NCBI RefSeq assembly: GCF_044360475.1
Contig: NZ_CP043494.1
Location: 2,046,001 to 2,110,000, forward strand
Direction: 5' to 3'
From: Archangium minus
Lineage (GTDB): Bacteria; Myxococcota; Myxococcia; Myxococcales; Myxococcaceae
Length of the DNA: 64,000 nt
The notes below the pieces were generated by a model, which was not told the DNA's origin, ran no database searches, and was given only the letters and a program-made list of their open reading frames with translations. Shown in pieces: positions 52,722 to 61,232 of the stretch (its first letter is position 1; each line of letters begins with the position of its first letter). Made by a program: the position numbers and the translations under genes.

Positions 52722-54881
52722 GTGCCCTCGAACAACCTCGTCTCGAACGTCGCCAACCCCGCTACCCATGCGGCCCTCTCCAGGAACGCCGTTTCGTCTT
52801 CGACGCCCAACACGAGCCTGATCGTGCACTACCCAGGAGAGGTCCTGCTTGGCGCTTCCGGTCAGTACAACGGCCGCTACGTGACCGACTCCTCCTACAG
52901 CGCGCAGTGGTACGTCTACTACCTCTACGTCAACGGAGTGCGGCAGGACGAGGCCATCCACTTCACCGTCCTGGCCAATGGAGGAAACACGCCGCTGCGC
53001 CTGTTCCACATCTCCAAGCCCTTCACCCGGAACGGCAGCACCGCGAACCTTCACGTCTTCTACGAGTGGAACGACTACACCTTCGCCGTGGCGTACACCG
53101 GCAACAACCTGAATGAGCTCGTCCCCGGCCTGAGGCAGGAGGCGCAGGAGTACCTCACCGCGAACGCCGCCGCGCTGCTCACGGCCGCGCAGGAGTTCGC
53201 CGAGGAGGTCTACCGGGTGAACACCCGCGGCGCCCGTCTCAGGCGGCTTGCCCGTTCAATCCGCAGGCCCGCGTCGCTCCCGGCCGGCGTGCCCTCGCAT
53301 GTGCCGGCCACGTCCACCGCGGCCCGGCCGTCGAATGCCCCGCTCTCGCTGGCTGAAACCCCCATCCTGTCGCAGGTCTATGCTCTGGGGCAGGGGTTCG
53401 ACATCTATGGGAAGCTGGACCAGTCCGGCCTCATCCGCCCGCTGTTCGACTACAGCAAGGCGGGGACCCAGGTCTTCACCTTCCTGGGCAAGGACTACCT
53501 CATCCCGTCCTGCATGACGGCTGTCCAGAACACGGCCGCCTACTGGAGCGGCAACACCGCCGAGTCGCGCGAGGAGTTCCAGAACAGCATCTCGGTGCAT
53601 GCGGGCGTTGATGCCTCCTACGGCGCATTCAGCGGTGAGATGAAGGCCGATTACACCAGCGAGTACGAAGAGAGCAGCCTCTACGCCTACGCCTACAACA
53701 ACTTCTACGCGCCGCTGGCCCTCATCGAGCTCAACCCGGGTACGGAGTACCTCTCGTCGGAGTTCCTGTCGCGCGTGCAGAGCCTGCCCTCCGTCGCGTC
53801 CAAGGACACGCTGCCCGCCTTCGAGTCTTTCTTCACCGACTACGGCATCTACTACACGCAGAAGGTGGTGCTTGGAGGCAGCCTGCAGTTCTACGTCGCG
53901 GTGGCGCAGAGCAGTCAGCTGTCGTCTGCGAACATCTCCGCCATGCTGAAGGCCCAGTACAGCGGCCTGTTCGTCTCCGGCTCGCTGGACGCCAGCGTGG
54001 AGTTCAGCGAGCAGTGGAAGAGCTACTCCCAGAGCAGTCAGACGGTCATCCGCGCCACGGGAGGAGATCCCACATCCATCGCCGCGCTCGTGGGCATCAA
54101 CCCGATGTCTCCCTCCAGCGAGACGGTGTCCCGCTACACCGACTGGGTGCAGAGCGTCAGCACCAACCCGGCCCTGGTGGACTTCTCGCTCAAGGGCATC
54201 TGGGAGCTGTGCGGTGACAAACGGGGCGCCGTGCAGATGGCCTGGGAGTTGTTCAGCCAGGTGATGCACCCGCGCCTCTTGGTGCAGACGTCCTCCCGCA
54301 TGATGAGCTCCGACGGCACCTACACCCCGCAGCCGCCCACCCTCTTCCTCGGCGACCAGCTCGCGCCCAAGAGCCCTCCGCCAAGCCCCTGCGGCTACCA
54401 GCTCCTGGTGCTGGATGGCGCCAATCTCACGGAGAAATCCGGCGTCCTGCATGATCGCTACTACTGCGTGAGCCAGGGCTACTTCAACTACGAGGACATG
54501 TACCAGCAGATGATGGACGATCTGGAGGACAAGGGCCTCAACAAGGCCGGCAATGTGCTCGTGCTCTCCAGCTTCGGGTTGGACAACAACATGCCGCCGC
54601 CTCCCTCGTTCGTCGGGTTGTTGCAGAGCGCGGGCGCTGGCAGGCAGCTGAGCTCCTGGGAGAACAACTGCGACCCGGGCAGCACGGTGGGCAACCCCTC
54701 GGCGTGGATCAGCTACCCGGCCAACTACATCCTGGTGGGCATCTTCGGCATCGGCCCGGACTCTGGCATTGAAATCCACCAGGGCGGCATCTTCGACGAG
54801 GACTCCGCGACCGCGCGGCTGGAGGTGCTGTTCTACCGGGAGAGCATCACCGGTCAGTACACGCTGAGCGTTGGTACCTGA
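52722..54881 (+). CDS. MACPF (perforin-like) pore-forming protein with FAM3/ILEI-like C-terminus
   Basis: The product is 719 aa. Residues ~30-120 form an N-terminal beta domain (SLIVHYPGEVLLGASGQYNG, VFYEWNDYTFAVAYTG). The MACPF domain spans ~240-500, with FFTDYGIYYTQKVVLGGSL at Y374-G375 corresponding to the perforin signature (Y/W)G(T/S)H(F/Y)x6GG, except that Thr-His is Ile-Tyr. The C-terminal ~540-719 region (LLVLDGANLTEKSGVL, GNVLVLSSFGLDNNMPP) resembles ILEI/FAM3 lectin-like domains. No signal peptide is seen. GTG 52722 follows AAAGGAG by 8 nt. Likely a contact-delivered or released toxin for predation, controlled by the divergent sigma-54 activator. Confidence 0.82.
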   Translation: MPSNNLVSNVANPATHAALSRNAVSSSTPNTSLIVHYPGEVLLGASGQYNGRYVTDSSYSAQWYVYYLYVNGVRQDEAIHFTVLANGGNTPLRLFHISKPFTRNGSTANLHVFYEWNDYTFAVAYTGNNLNELVPGLRQEAQEYLTANAAALLTAAQEFAEEVYRVNTRGARLRRLARSIRRPASLPAGVPSHVPATSTAARPSNAPLSLAETPILSQVYALGQGFDIYGKLDQSGLIRPLFDYSKAGTQVFTFLGKDYLIPSCMTAVQNTAAYWSGNTAESREEFQNSISVHAGVDASYGAFSGEMKADYTSEYEESSLYAYAYNNFYAPLALIELNPGTEYLSSEFLSRVQSLPSVASKDTLPAFESFFTDYGIYYTQKVVLGGSLQFYVAVAQSSQLSSANISAMLKAQYSGLFVSGSLDASVEFSEQWKSYSQSSQTVIRATGGDPTSIAALVGINPMSPSSETVSRYTDWVQSVSTNPALVDFSLKGIWELCGDKRGAVQMAWELFSQVMHPRLLVQTSSRMMSSDGTYTPQPPTLFLGDQLAPKSPPPSPCGYQLLVLDGANLTEKSGVLHDRYYCVSQGYFNYEDMYQQMMDDLEDKGLNKAGNVLVLSSFGLDNNMPPPPSFVGLLQSAGAGRQLSSWENNCDPGSTVGNPSAWISYPANYILVGIFGIGPDSGIEIHQGGIFDEDSATARLEVLFYRESITGQYTLSVGT

Positions 54882-54912
54882 GCCAGAGTCCGTCGTGGCC
54901 CGGAGCCCCTCC

Positions 54913-56199
54913 ATGCTCTCGCGTCCTCGCATCCTCTTCGTGGGTCAAGCCGTGCGGCCTACCGGCTATGCCCGGGTGCTTACCAGCCTCCTGGAGCGGC
55001 TCCACCTCGACTTCGAGCTGCTCCACTTCGGCATCAACTACCGGGGCCCGGTCTTGGAGGGGGCCTGGCGTACGGTGCCGAACGTGCGCGAGGGGGACAT
55101 CCTCGGCCGCGAACAGCTCCCCGCGCTGCTGGAGGACTTCCGCCCCGCGCTCGTCTTCTTCTGCCACGACGCGGGGCTGTGGCCTGTGCACCGCGAGGCC
55201 GTGCGGCGCGCGCCGGGCGCTCCCCGCGCCGTCTTCTACTGTCCCATCGAGTGGCCCTTTCCCAGGGCCTCCGAGGCCGAGCCCCTGCGCTCGCTGGACC
55301 AGCTGGTGGCCTACACCGGCTTTGGCCACCGCGTACTGGAGGAGGCCTTCGAGCGGCTGGAGCTCGAGGCGGGGGCGCCGCGCTCCAGGCCCCGGTTGCA
55401 CCAGCTTCCCCATGGGGTGGACACCACACGCTTCCAGCCGCTGGGCGGAGACGTGTCACCCGAGGGGCTGCGGGCCAGCCGGGTGCTCGCGCGGCGCGCA
55501 CTGTTTCCGGGGCGTCCCGAGTTGGAGCACGCCTTCCTCGTGCTCAATGCCAATCGCAATTGTCCGCGCAAGCGGGTGGACCTCACCCTGCGGGCCTTCG
55601 CCGACTTCGCGCGTGACAAACCAGACGTCTGGCTTTACCTGCACATGGGCCTGCGCGACGTGGGGGTGGACATCCTGGCCAGAGCCCATGAGCTGGGAAT
55701 CGCTCACCGGCTGCTGCTCACCCCCCACACGGGGAGCCGGCCCGACGCGCCGGACGCACAGCTCAACCTTGTCTACAATGCCTGTGACGTGGGGCTGAAC
55801 ACAGCCACCGCTGAGGGCTGGGGCCTGGTTGCTTTCGAGCACGCGGCCACGGGCGCAGCCCAGGTCGTTCCGGCTCACAGCGCCTGCCGCGAGCTGTGGC
55901 GGGAGCACGGCCTGCTGGTGCCCACGTTGGAGCCGCCGGACAATCCGCATGCTTCCGCGGCCACCTTCAATGTCATCGACACCCACGCGGCGGCCGCGTG
56001 TCTGGAGCGGCTGTACTGGGACCGCGCCCTGCTGGCGGAGCAGTCCCGGCGTGCCTACCTCCATGCAAGTGCCCCCTGCTTCCACTGGGACACCCTCGCG
56101 GCGCGGTGGCGCGACCTCTTCCTCCAGGTGCTCGGCCTCAGCCCCGGGTCGAGCGAGAAGACGCCGTCGCTGTGTCCCAGCCAGGGGTGTAAAGGCTGA
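54913..56199 (+). CDS. GT4-type glycosyltransferase
   Basis: The product is 428 aa with a GT-B fold. The N-terminal half opens RPRILFVGQAVRPTGYARVL. The C-terminal half has HGVDTTRFQPLG, VLNANRNCPRKRVDLTLRAF and LGLNTATAEGWGLVAFEHAA as the Glu-x7-Glu-like donor site (NTATAEGWGLVAFE). It would transfer a sugar from a nucleotide-sugar donor; the acceptor is unknown. ATG 54913 is 31 bp after the MACPF stop on the same strand, so the two may be co-transcribed. GTG 54895 is a possible alternative start. Confidence 0.82.
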   Translation: MLSRPRILFVGQAVRPTGYARVLTSLLERLHLDFELLHFGINYRGPVLEGAWRTVPNVREGDILGREQLPALLEDFRPALVFFCHDAGLWPVHREAVRRAPGAPRAVFYCPIEWPFPRASEAEPLRSLDQLVAYTGFGHRVLEEAFERLELEAGAPRSRPRLHQLPHGVDTTRFQPLGGDVSPEGLRASRVLARRALFPGRPELEHAFLVLNANRNCPRKRVDLTLRAFADFARDKPDVWLYLHMGLRDVGVDILARAHELGIAHRLLLTPHTGSRPDAPDAQLNLVYNACDVGLNTATAEGWGLVAFEHAATGAAQVVPAHSACRELWREHGLLVPTLEPPDNPHASAATFNVIDTHAAAACLERLYWDRALLAEQSRRAYLHASAPCFHWDTLAARWRDLFLQVLGLSPGSSEKTPSLCPSQGCKG

Positions 56200-56232
56200 A
56201 GGCCGCGCAGCCGTACGCCCGGAACATGTCCC

Positions 56233-57264
56233 TCAGAGGATCTTCATGGAGTGGGCCGAGAAGCTCTCGCTCTGCGATTGAGAGAGGTAGTCCTTGAGCG
56301 CCTTGCGCGCCTCTGCCTCGCTCGTATACGCCGAGTTGGGGCCGAGCGTCTTGTTCGGCTGGACGCCCTGGAGGTCCTGCAGCTTGTCCCCCACGAGCGG
56401 ATGAAAGACCACGGGGCGATTGGGCGAGTACTGCTCGATGGTCTGGAGCTCCTGGCGATAGAGCACGCTCTTTGGATCATGGGTCCGCATGAAGGCGTGC
56501 GCCTCCCCCTGCGGGTTCTGCCTCACGAACTCCTCGGAGAGGTGGTTCCACATCGGCGTGACGGCCTTGGGGTCCTTGTAGATCTCCAGCCCCGAGAGCG
56601 CCCGGCCCGCCGGAGTGCTCTCCAGCGTGGTGTACCCGTTCAGCTGGGCGTGCTTGCTCACATCGTAGCCGCCCGACCAGAGCGCCAGCGGTCCCTGGCC
56701 GTCCTCGATGCGCAGGTAGGGTCCCATCTCATGGGCGACCTTCTCGTAGTGCGGGTTGGAGGTGTCCGGCTTGGGCTTGTCCGAGGTGTAGGGCGAGGTC
56801 CGGCTCTCCTTCACGTCGGCCCGGATCTGCTCCTGGCGCTTCACGCCGTGGAGGATGTCGCCCCAGACCTCCGCGGTCTTCGCCTCGCTCATGCCGAGCG
56901 CGGTGAAGGCCTTCTGGAACTCCGGCGCGTCGGGGTGCGAGAGGGGCGAGTTCAGGTCGAGCACCTGGGCCGCGGTGGTGCTGTGCTTGCCTGACGACAG
57001 GGCCGGGCCCATGGCCTGCTCCACGGGGAGTCTCATCTCCGCCAGGGTTCCCGCCAGCTCCGGGCGCTGGTTGAGCACCGGTGGCCGCATCGGGGTTCGC
57101 ACCGGGTTGTCGAAGCCGTCGGTGCTCCTCGGCGTGCCGCGGGTCTGGAGTCCGCTCAAGTCCTTGGGGCTCGCCGGAGTCTGGGGGCCGCTCGGGGTCT
57201 GGCCCGGCCGGATGTGAGGCGTCTGGGGGAGGTTCAACCGAGGCGGGCGGAAGCGGATGGTCAT
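56233..57264 (-). CDS. ADP-ribosyl-cyclase-like (CD38-fold) toxin-type protein
   Basis: The product is 343 aa. Residues 1-80 are Pro/Thr-rich and disordered (MTIRFRPPRLNLPQTP). The C-terminal ~190-300 region reads LWSGGYDVSKHAQLNGYTTL then ESTPAGRALSGL, and TPMWNHLSEEFVRQNPQGEA then HAFMR, YRQELQTIEQ. This parallels CD38/bacterial ARC toxins. The candidates W196, E215, W239 and E272 correspond to CD38 Trp125, Glu146, Trp189 and Glu226. Predicted activity is NAD+ cleavage or cyclisation. The promoter carries the shared two-dyad module (57388-57449). No immunity gene is identified. The fold call is by eye and should be tested. Confidence 0.65.
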   Translation of the reverse strand: MTIRFRPPRLNLPQTPHIRPGQTPSGPQTPASPKDLSGLQTRGTPRSTDGFDNPVRTPMRPPVLNQRPELAGTLAEMRLPVEQAMGPALSSGKHSTTAAQVLDLNSPLSHPDAPEFQKAFTALGMSEAKTAEVWGDILHGVKRQEQIRADVKESRTSPYTSDKPKPDTSNPHYEKVAHEMGPYLRIEDGQGPLALWSGGYDVSKHAQLNGYTTLESTPAGRALSGLEIYKDPKAVTPMWNHLSEEFVRQNPQGEAHAFMRTHDPKSVLYRQELQTIEQYSPNRPVVFHPLVGDKLQDLQGVQPNKTLGPNSAYTSEAEARKALKDYLSQSQSESFSAHSMKIL

Positions 57265-57387
57265 GGGAGCACCGTTATTGGGGGTCGTGAAGGCATCATT
57301 GCAGCGCTCGTGCCACGACGGTGGCGCCCGGAGATGAACGGGATTGCGAGGGTTTACGTGGAGGAGGGACCGCGTGAGGGCCCGGGG

Positions 57388-57449
57388 GGTGACCGCCGTT
57401 ACCCGAACCCCCAGGAGAGCACGGTCATCAGTGGTGTCTGCTGTCACCA
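57388..57449 (-). promoter_or_regulatory. Two-dyad regulatory module upstream of the CD38-like gene
   Basis: In gene direction, TGGTGACAGCAGACACCA (57449-57432) is followed by GGTAACGGCGGTCACC (57403-57388), with dyad centres 45 bp apart. The same arrangement and spacing occur before the genes starting at 58824 and 60840. The surrounding ~170 bp is also conserved among the three. Confidence 0.7.
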
Positions 57450-57490
57450 GGCACAGACGCTGGGTCAGCCTCGTGGCCCACAAATGCGTG

Positions 57491-57523
57491 AGCGGTCGAT
57501 CTCATACTTGGAGATCGACCGCT
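57491..57523 (-). terminator. Perfect 13-bp hairpin after the repeat-protein gene
   Basis: AGCGGTCGATCTC-ATACTTG-GAGATCGACCGCT is a perfect inverted repeat with a 7-nt loop, 54 bp beyond the stop at 57577 on the minus strand. No clear U-run follows. A near copy lies at 59509-59541 behind the paralogous gene. Confidence 0.6.
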
Positions 57524-57576
57524 CGATAGAGGGGGGGCCTGGTGTGGCCCCCTTGCTCGGTGCTTGGGTCAGTGAC

Positions 57577-58824
57577 TCAGGCTTCCGTGGCGCTGGACGT
57601 GGGCTCCTGAATGGCGCCGGCGCCCGCGAGTCCAATCCGAGCCTTCGCCAGCAGGGGCTCGGCCTCAGCGGTCTTCTGGGCCACCTTCGCCATTACGGGC
57701 TCGGCGACAGCCTTCTTCAGGGTGTTGGCCGCGGTGGCGGTGCCCTCGCCCACGAGACCCTTCACGGTCTCAAGGGCCTGGTTGGCGGTGTTGAGGGCGT
57801 TGGCCACCGAGTTGAGGATGTTGCCCAGGTCCGACTGAAGGGGAGCGGGAGACGAGGCCAGGGAGCCCAGCTCCGGGGGCATGCTGCTAGCGGCGTAGGG
57901 GTCCATCATCGGGCCAGCGGCGAGCGCCGGGCCGCCGGTCATGGCGTAGGGGTCCATGGCCGGGCCGCCGGTCATGGCGTAGGGGTCCATGGCCGGGCCG
58001 CCGGTCATGGCGTAGGGGTCCATGGCCGGGCCGCCGGTCATGGCGTAGGGGTCCATCGCTGGGCCACCGGTCATGGCGTAGGGGTCCATGGCCGGGCCGC
58101 CGGTCATGGCGTAGGGGTCGGCGCCAGCCATGGCGTAGGGGTCCATCATCGGGCCACCGGCGAGCTCAGGGGGAAGCATGCCACCGGCCATGGCGTAGGG
58201 GTCCATGCCCAGGGCGCTGGGCAGCATGGTGGCCGCCTCAAGGCCTGCGCCAAGAATTCCGGCCGCGCCGCTGGCCACTCCGCCGACAACGTCACCCACA
58301 GCCCCGAGGCCGTTGCCGATACCGTTGCCCAGGCCGCCAAACTTGTTGCCGAGGCCACCGAAGCCATTGTCGAGGCCGCCGAAGCCATTGGGCTTCTTGA
58401 AGTTGTCCAGCGGGTTGCCCGGCTTGAACCCGTCGAGGTTGAAGTCAGGCTTCTTGCCGCCGGGGAAGTTGCCGTTGATGTCCGGGCGGGGCGAGAACTT
58501 GGGCCCGCCGTCGGGCTTGATGTCGGGCTTCTGGCCCGGGAAGTTGCCGTTGATGTCCGGGCGGGGCGAGAACTTGGGCCCGCCGTCGGGCTTGATGTCG
58601 GGCTTCTTGCCGCCGGGGAAGTTGCCGTTGATGTCCGGGCGGGGCGAGGGCTTGGGCCCGCCGTCGGGCTTGATGTCGGGCTTCTTGCCGCCGGGGAAGT
58701 TGCCGTTGATGTCCGGGCGGGGCGAGGGCTTGGGCCCGCCGTCGGGCTTGATGTCGGGCTTCTTGGGACCCTTGAGGTCGGGGAGGTCGATCTTGGGGAG
58801 CTTGAAGCCTTTGCCGATACGCAT
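57577..58824 (-). CDS. Repeat-rich Pro/Gly/Met protein, copy 1
   Basis: The product is 415 aa, low complexity and unrecognised. After MRIGKGFKLPKIDLPDLKG come four ~25-residue units of GGKKPDIKPDGGPKPSPRP then DINGNFP, then a Gly/Asn block (NGFGGLDNGFGGLGNKFGG). A hydrophobic Gly/Ala stretch (AVGDVVGGVASGAAGILGAG) follows, then six units MDPYAMTGGPA and an Ala-rich helical tail. The hydrophobic core followed by helices could be membrane-active. GGAG is 6 nt before ATG 58824. It shares its promoter module with the CD38-like gene and its own duplicate at 59594-60840. Confidence 0.7.
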   Translation of the reverse strand: MRIGKGFKLPKIDLPDLKGPKKPDIKPDGGPKPSPRPDINGNFPGGKKPDIKPDGGPKPSPRPDINGNFPGGKKPDIKPDGGPKFSPRPDINGNFPGQKPDIKPDGGPKFSPRPDINGNFPGGKKPDFNLDGFKPGNPLDNFKKPNGFGGLDNGFGGLGNKFGGLGNGIGNGLGAVGDVVGGVASGAAGILGAGLEAATMLPSALGMDPYAMAGGMLPPELAGGPMMDPYAMAGADPYAMTGGPAMDPYAMTGGPAMDPYAMTGGPAMDPYAMTGGPAMDPYAMTGGPAMDPYAMTGGPALAAGPMMDPYAASSMPPELGSLASSPAPLQSDLGNILNSVANALNTANQALETVKGLVGEGTATAANTLKKAVAEPVMAKVAQKTAEAEPLLAKARIGLAGAGAIQEPTSSATEA

Positions 58825-59049
58825 GGACATCTCCTGGGAGGACGAAATGGGCTGCCGCGAGAGGGGAAGGGAGCAACGCCTTGACGTGAAGGCGTTAGTG
58901 CAGCGCCCGTGCCAGGGAGGAGGAGTCCGGAGACGAACGGGATTACGAGGGTTTACGCGGAGGCGGACCCGCGCGAGGGCCCGAATGGTGACTGCCGACA
59001 CCGGTGCCCCCTGGAGAGGGCTGTCACCACTGGTGTCTGCTGTCACCAG
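57678..59049. repeat. Tandem segmental duplication, copy 1
   Basis: This block is nearly identical to 59728-61067 and covers most of the repeat-protein gene and its promoter. The offset is 2050 bp at the left and 2018 bp at the right. The drift is explained by one fewer 33-bp MDPYAMTGGPA unit, one missing base and two extra bases in copy 2. Confidence 0.85.
58987..59048 (-). promoter_or_regulatory. Two-dyad regulatory module upstream of the copy-1 repeat gene
   Basis: TGGTGACAGCAGACACCA (59048-59031) and GGTGTCGGCAGTCACC (59002-58987), centres 45 bp apart. An extra half-site TGGTGACA lies at 59029-59022. Confidence 0.7.
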
Positions 59050-59063
59050 GCAAGAATGCCTCG

Positions 59064-59477
59064 TCAGCCCAGGGACGCGTCGCCGCCCGAGAGCTCGAGG
59101 AGCAGCGCCAGGGACTCCTCGGCCCGAGCGGAGGGCACGAAGAGGTGATCGTGGAAGTACGCCGAGACGGGGTTCACGCTGATGCCCCGGGCGGCCAGCC
59201 GAGTCGTGATGGCGGCGAGGAAGCCCACGGCCTCAAGGCTGGAGTGGACGGAGAGGGTCAGCATCCGGAAGACGGCGGTGTACGGCAGTCCGGCGGCGTC
59301 CGCCTTCTCACGGGGGAGGATGAGGGTGAGCCCTTCCTCCTCGTGGAAGAGGCCGAGGGGCTCGAGGGGCGCGACCTCGAGCAAGGAGCGCCGGGTGGTG
59401 AGGAAGACGAACTCGCCCTCCCGCAGCACCGGCTTCATCGACTTCAGTAATACGTCCAGGTTCGTCTCGCCGGGCAT
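59064..59477 (-). CDS. ACT-domain protein (DUF2241/COG3602 type)
   Basis: The product is 137 aa. It starts GETNLDVLLKSMKPVLREGE then FVFLTT, the usual COG3602 opening, followed by an ACT-like half (YTAVFRMLTLSVHSSLEAVG then FLAAITTRLAARGI) and NPVSAYFHDHLFVPSARAEE. The family is predicted to bind small ligands such as amino acids, and no enzymatic residues are evident. GGAGG precedes ATG 59477. It sits between the two copies of the duplicated block and is itself not duplicated. Confidence 0.85.
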   Translation of the reverse strand: MPGETNLDVLLKSMKPVLREGEFVFLTTRRSLLEVAPLEPLGLFHEEEGLTLILPREKADAAGLPYTAVFRMLTLSVHSSLEAVGFLAAITTRLAARGISVNPVSAYFHDHLFVPSARAEESLALLLELSGGDASLG

Positions 59478-59508
59478 GGCGTTGCACCTCCGTGCCCACG
59501 AAAGCATG

Positions 59509-59541
59509 AGCGGCCGATCTCATACCTGGAGATCGACCGCT
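59509..59541 (-). terminator. Hairpin after the copy-2 repeat gene
   Basis: AGCGGCCGATCTC-ATACCTG-GAGATCGACCGCT pairs over 13 bp with one C/A mismatch. It lies 53 bp beyond the stop at 59594, matching the layout at 57491-57523. Confidence 0.55.
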
Positions 59542-59593
59542 CGATAGAGGGGGCCTGGTGTGGCCCTATTGCTCGGTGCTTGGGTCCAGTGAC

Positions 59594-60840
59594 TCAGGCC
59601 TCCGTGGCGCTGGGCTCCTGAATGACGCCGGGGCCCGCGAGTTCGGCGCGAGCCTTCGCCAGCACGGGCTCGGCCTCAACGAGCTTCTGGGCCACCTTCG
59701 CCATACCGGGCTCGGCGACAGCGATCTGGGCCACCTTCGCCATTACGGGCTCGGCGACAGCCTTCTTCAGGGTGTTGGCCGCGGTGGCGGTGCCCTCGCC
59801 CACGAGACCCTTCACGGTCTCAAGGGCCTGGTTGGCGGTGTTGAGGGCGTTGGCCACCGAGTTGAGGATGTTGCCCAGGTCCGACTGAAGGGGAGCGGGA
59901 GACGAGGCCAGGGAGCCCAGCTCCGGGGGCATGCTGCTAGCGGCGTAGGGGTCCATCATCGGGCCAGCGGCGAGCGCCGGGCCGCCGGTCATGGCGTAGG
60001 GGTCCATGGCCGGGCCGCCGGTCATGGCGTAGGGGTCCATCGCTGGGCCACCGGTCATGGCGTAGGGGTCCATGGCCGGGCCGCCGGTCATGGCGTAGGG
60101 GTCCATCGCTGGGCCACCGGTCATGGCATAGGGGTCGGCGCCAGCCATGGCGTAGGGGTCCATCATCGGGCCACCGGCGAGCTCAGGGGGAAGCATGCCA
60201 CCGGCCATGGCGTAGGGGTCCATGCCCAGGGCGCTGGGCAGCATGGTGGCCGCCTCAAGGCCTGCGCCAAGAATTCCGGCCGCGCCGCTGGCCACTCCGC
60301 CGACAACGTCACCCACAGCCCCGAGGCCGTTGCCGATACCGTTGCCCAGGCCGCCAAACTTGTTGCCGAGGCCACCGAAGCCATTGTCGAGGCCGCCGAA
60401 GCCATTGGGCTTCTTGAAGTTGTCCAGCGGGTTGCCCGGCTTGAACCCGTCGAGGTTGAAGTCAGGCTTCTTGCCGCCGGGGAAGTTGCCGTTGATGTCC
60501 GGGCGGGGCGAGAACTTGGGCCCGCCGTCGGGCTTGATGTCGGGCTTCTGGCCCGGGAAGTTGCCGTTGATGTCCGGGCGGGGCGAGAACTTGGGCCCGC
60601 CGTCGGGCTTGATGTCGGGCTTCTTGCCACCAGGGAAGTTGCCGTTGATGTCCGGCGGGGCGAGGGCTTGGGCCCGCCGTCGGGCTTGATGTCGGGCTTC
60701 TTGCCGCCGGGGAAGTTGCCGTTGATGTCCGGGCGGGGCGAGGGCTTGGGCCCGCCGTCGGGCTTGATGTCGGGCTTCTTGGGACCCTTGAGGTCGGGGA
60801 GGTCGATCTTGGGGAGCTTGAAGCCTTTGCCGATACGCAT
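59594..60840 (-). pseudogene. Repeat-rich protein, copy 2, with single-base frameshift
   Basis: From ATG 60840 the sequence matches copy 1 until about residue 62. There TCCGGCGGGG at 60651-60660 lacks one G of the TCCGGGCGGGG present in every other repeat unit. The frame then shifts, and the rest (GNFPGQKPDIKPDGG through QEPSATEA) continues in another frame to 59594. It has five rather than six MDPYAMTGGPA units and an extra IAVAEPGMAKVAQ unit in the tail. Either a recent inactivation, a phase-variable G tract, or a sequencing error. Confidence 0.75.
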
Positions 60841-61004
60841 GGACATATCTCCTGGGAGGACGAAATGGGCTGCCGCGAGAGGGGAAGGGAGCAACGCCTT
60901 GACGTGAAGGCGTTAGTGCAGCGCCCGTGCCAGGGCGGAGGAATCCGGAGACGAACGGGATTACGAGGGTTTACGCGGAGGCGGACCCGCGCGAAGGCCC
61001 GAAT

Positions 61005-61066
61005 GGTGACTGCCGACACCGGCGCCCCCTGGAGAGGGCTGTCACCACTGGTGTCTGCTGTCACCA
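61005..61066. promoter_or_regulatory. Two-dyad regulatory module upstream of the copy-2 repeat gene
   Basis: TGGTGACAGCAGACACCA (61066-61049) and GGTGTCGGCAGTCACC (61020-61005), centres 45 bp apart, with an extra TGGTGACA half-site at 61047-61040. It lies between the divergent genes starting at 60840 and 61233, so it could also affect the latter. Confidence 0.7.
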
Positions 61067-61232
61067 GGCGCCTTGGGACACCGGGTCCTTTGTCAACCTC
61101 TCAGAACACGAGTTCTTCGACACCCGCTCACCGGCTGATCCTCTCGGCCCTCTGCCGGGTTCATGTCACCGTGCCGTGTATCCTTCCCGCCCCTGTTGGG
61201 CTCAGGGACTCACCTCCATCGAGGTTTCATTC

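Noticed and set aside
57900..58200. 33-bp direct repeats as a CRISPR array
   Set aside because: The units are contiguous without spacers and keep a coding frame (MDPYAMTGGPA), so they are protein repeats.
57577..60907. Long plus-strand frames opposite the repeat-protein genes (His/Gly/Val repeats)
   Set aside because: They exist only because the repeats on the minus strand have a length divisible by three; no ribosome site or domain.
60927..61232. Upstream extension of the small exported protein
   Set aside because: It would run through the conserved regulatory dyads; ATG 61233 starts a clear signal peptide.
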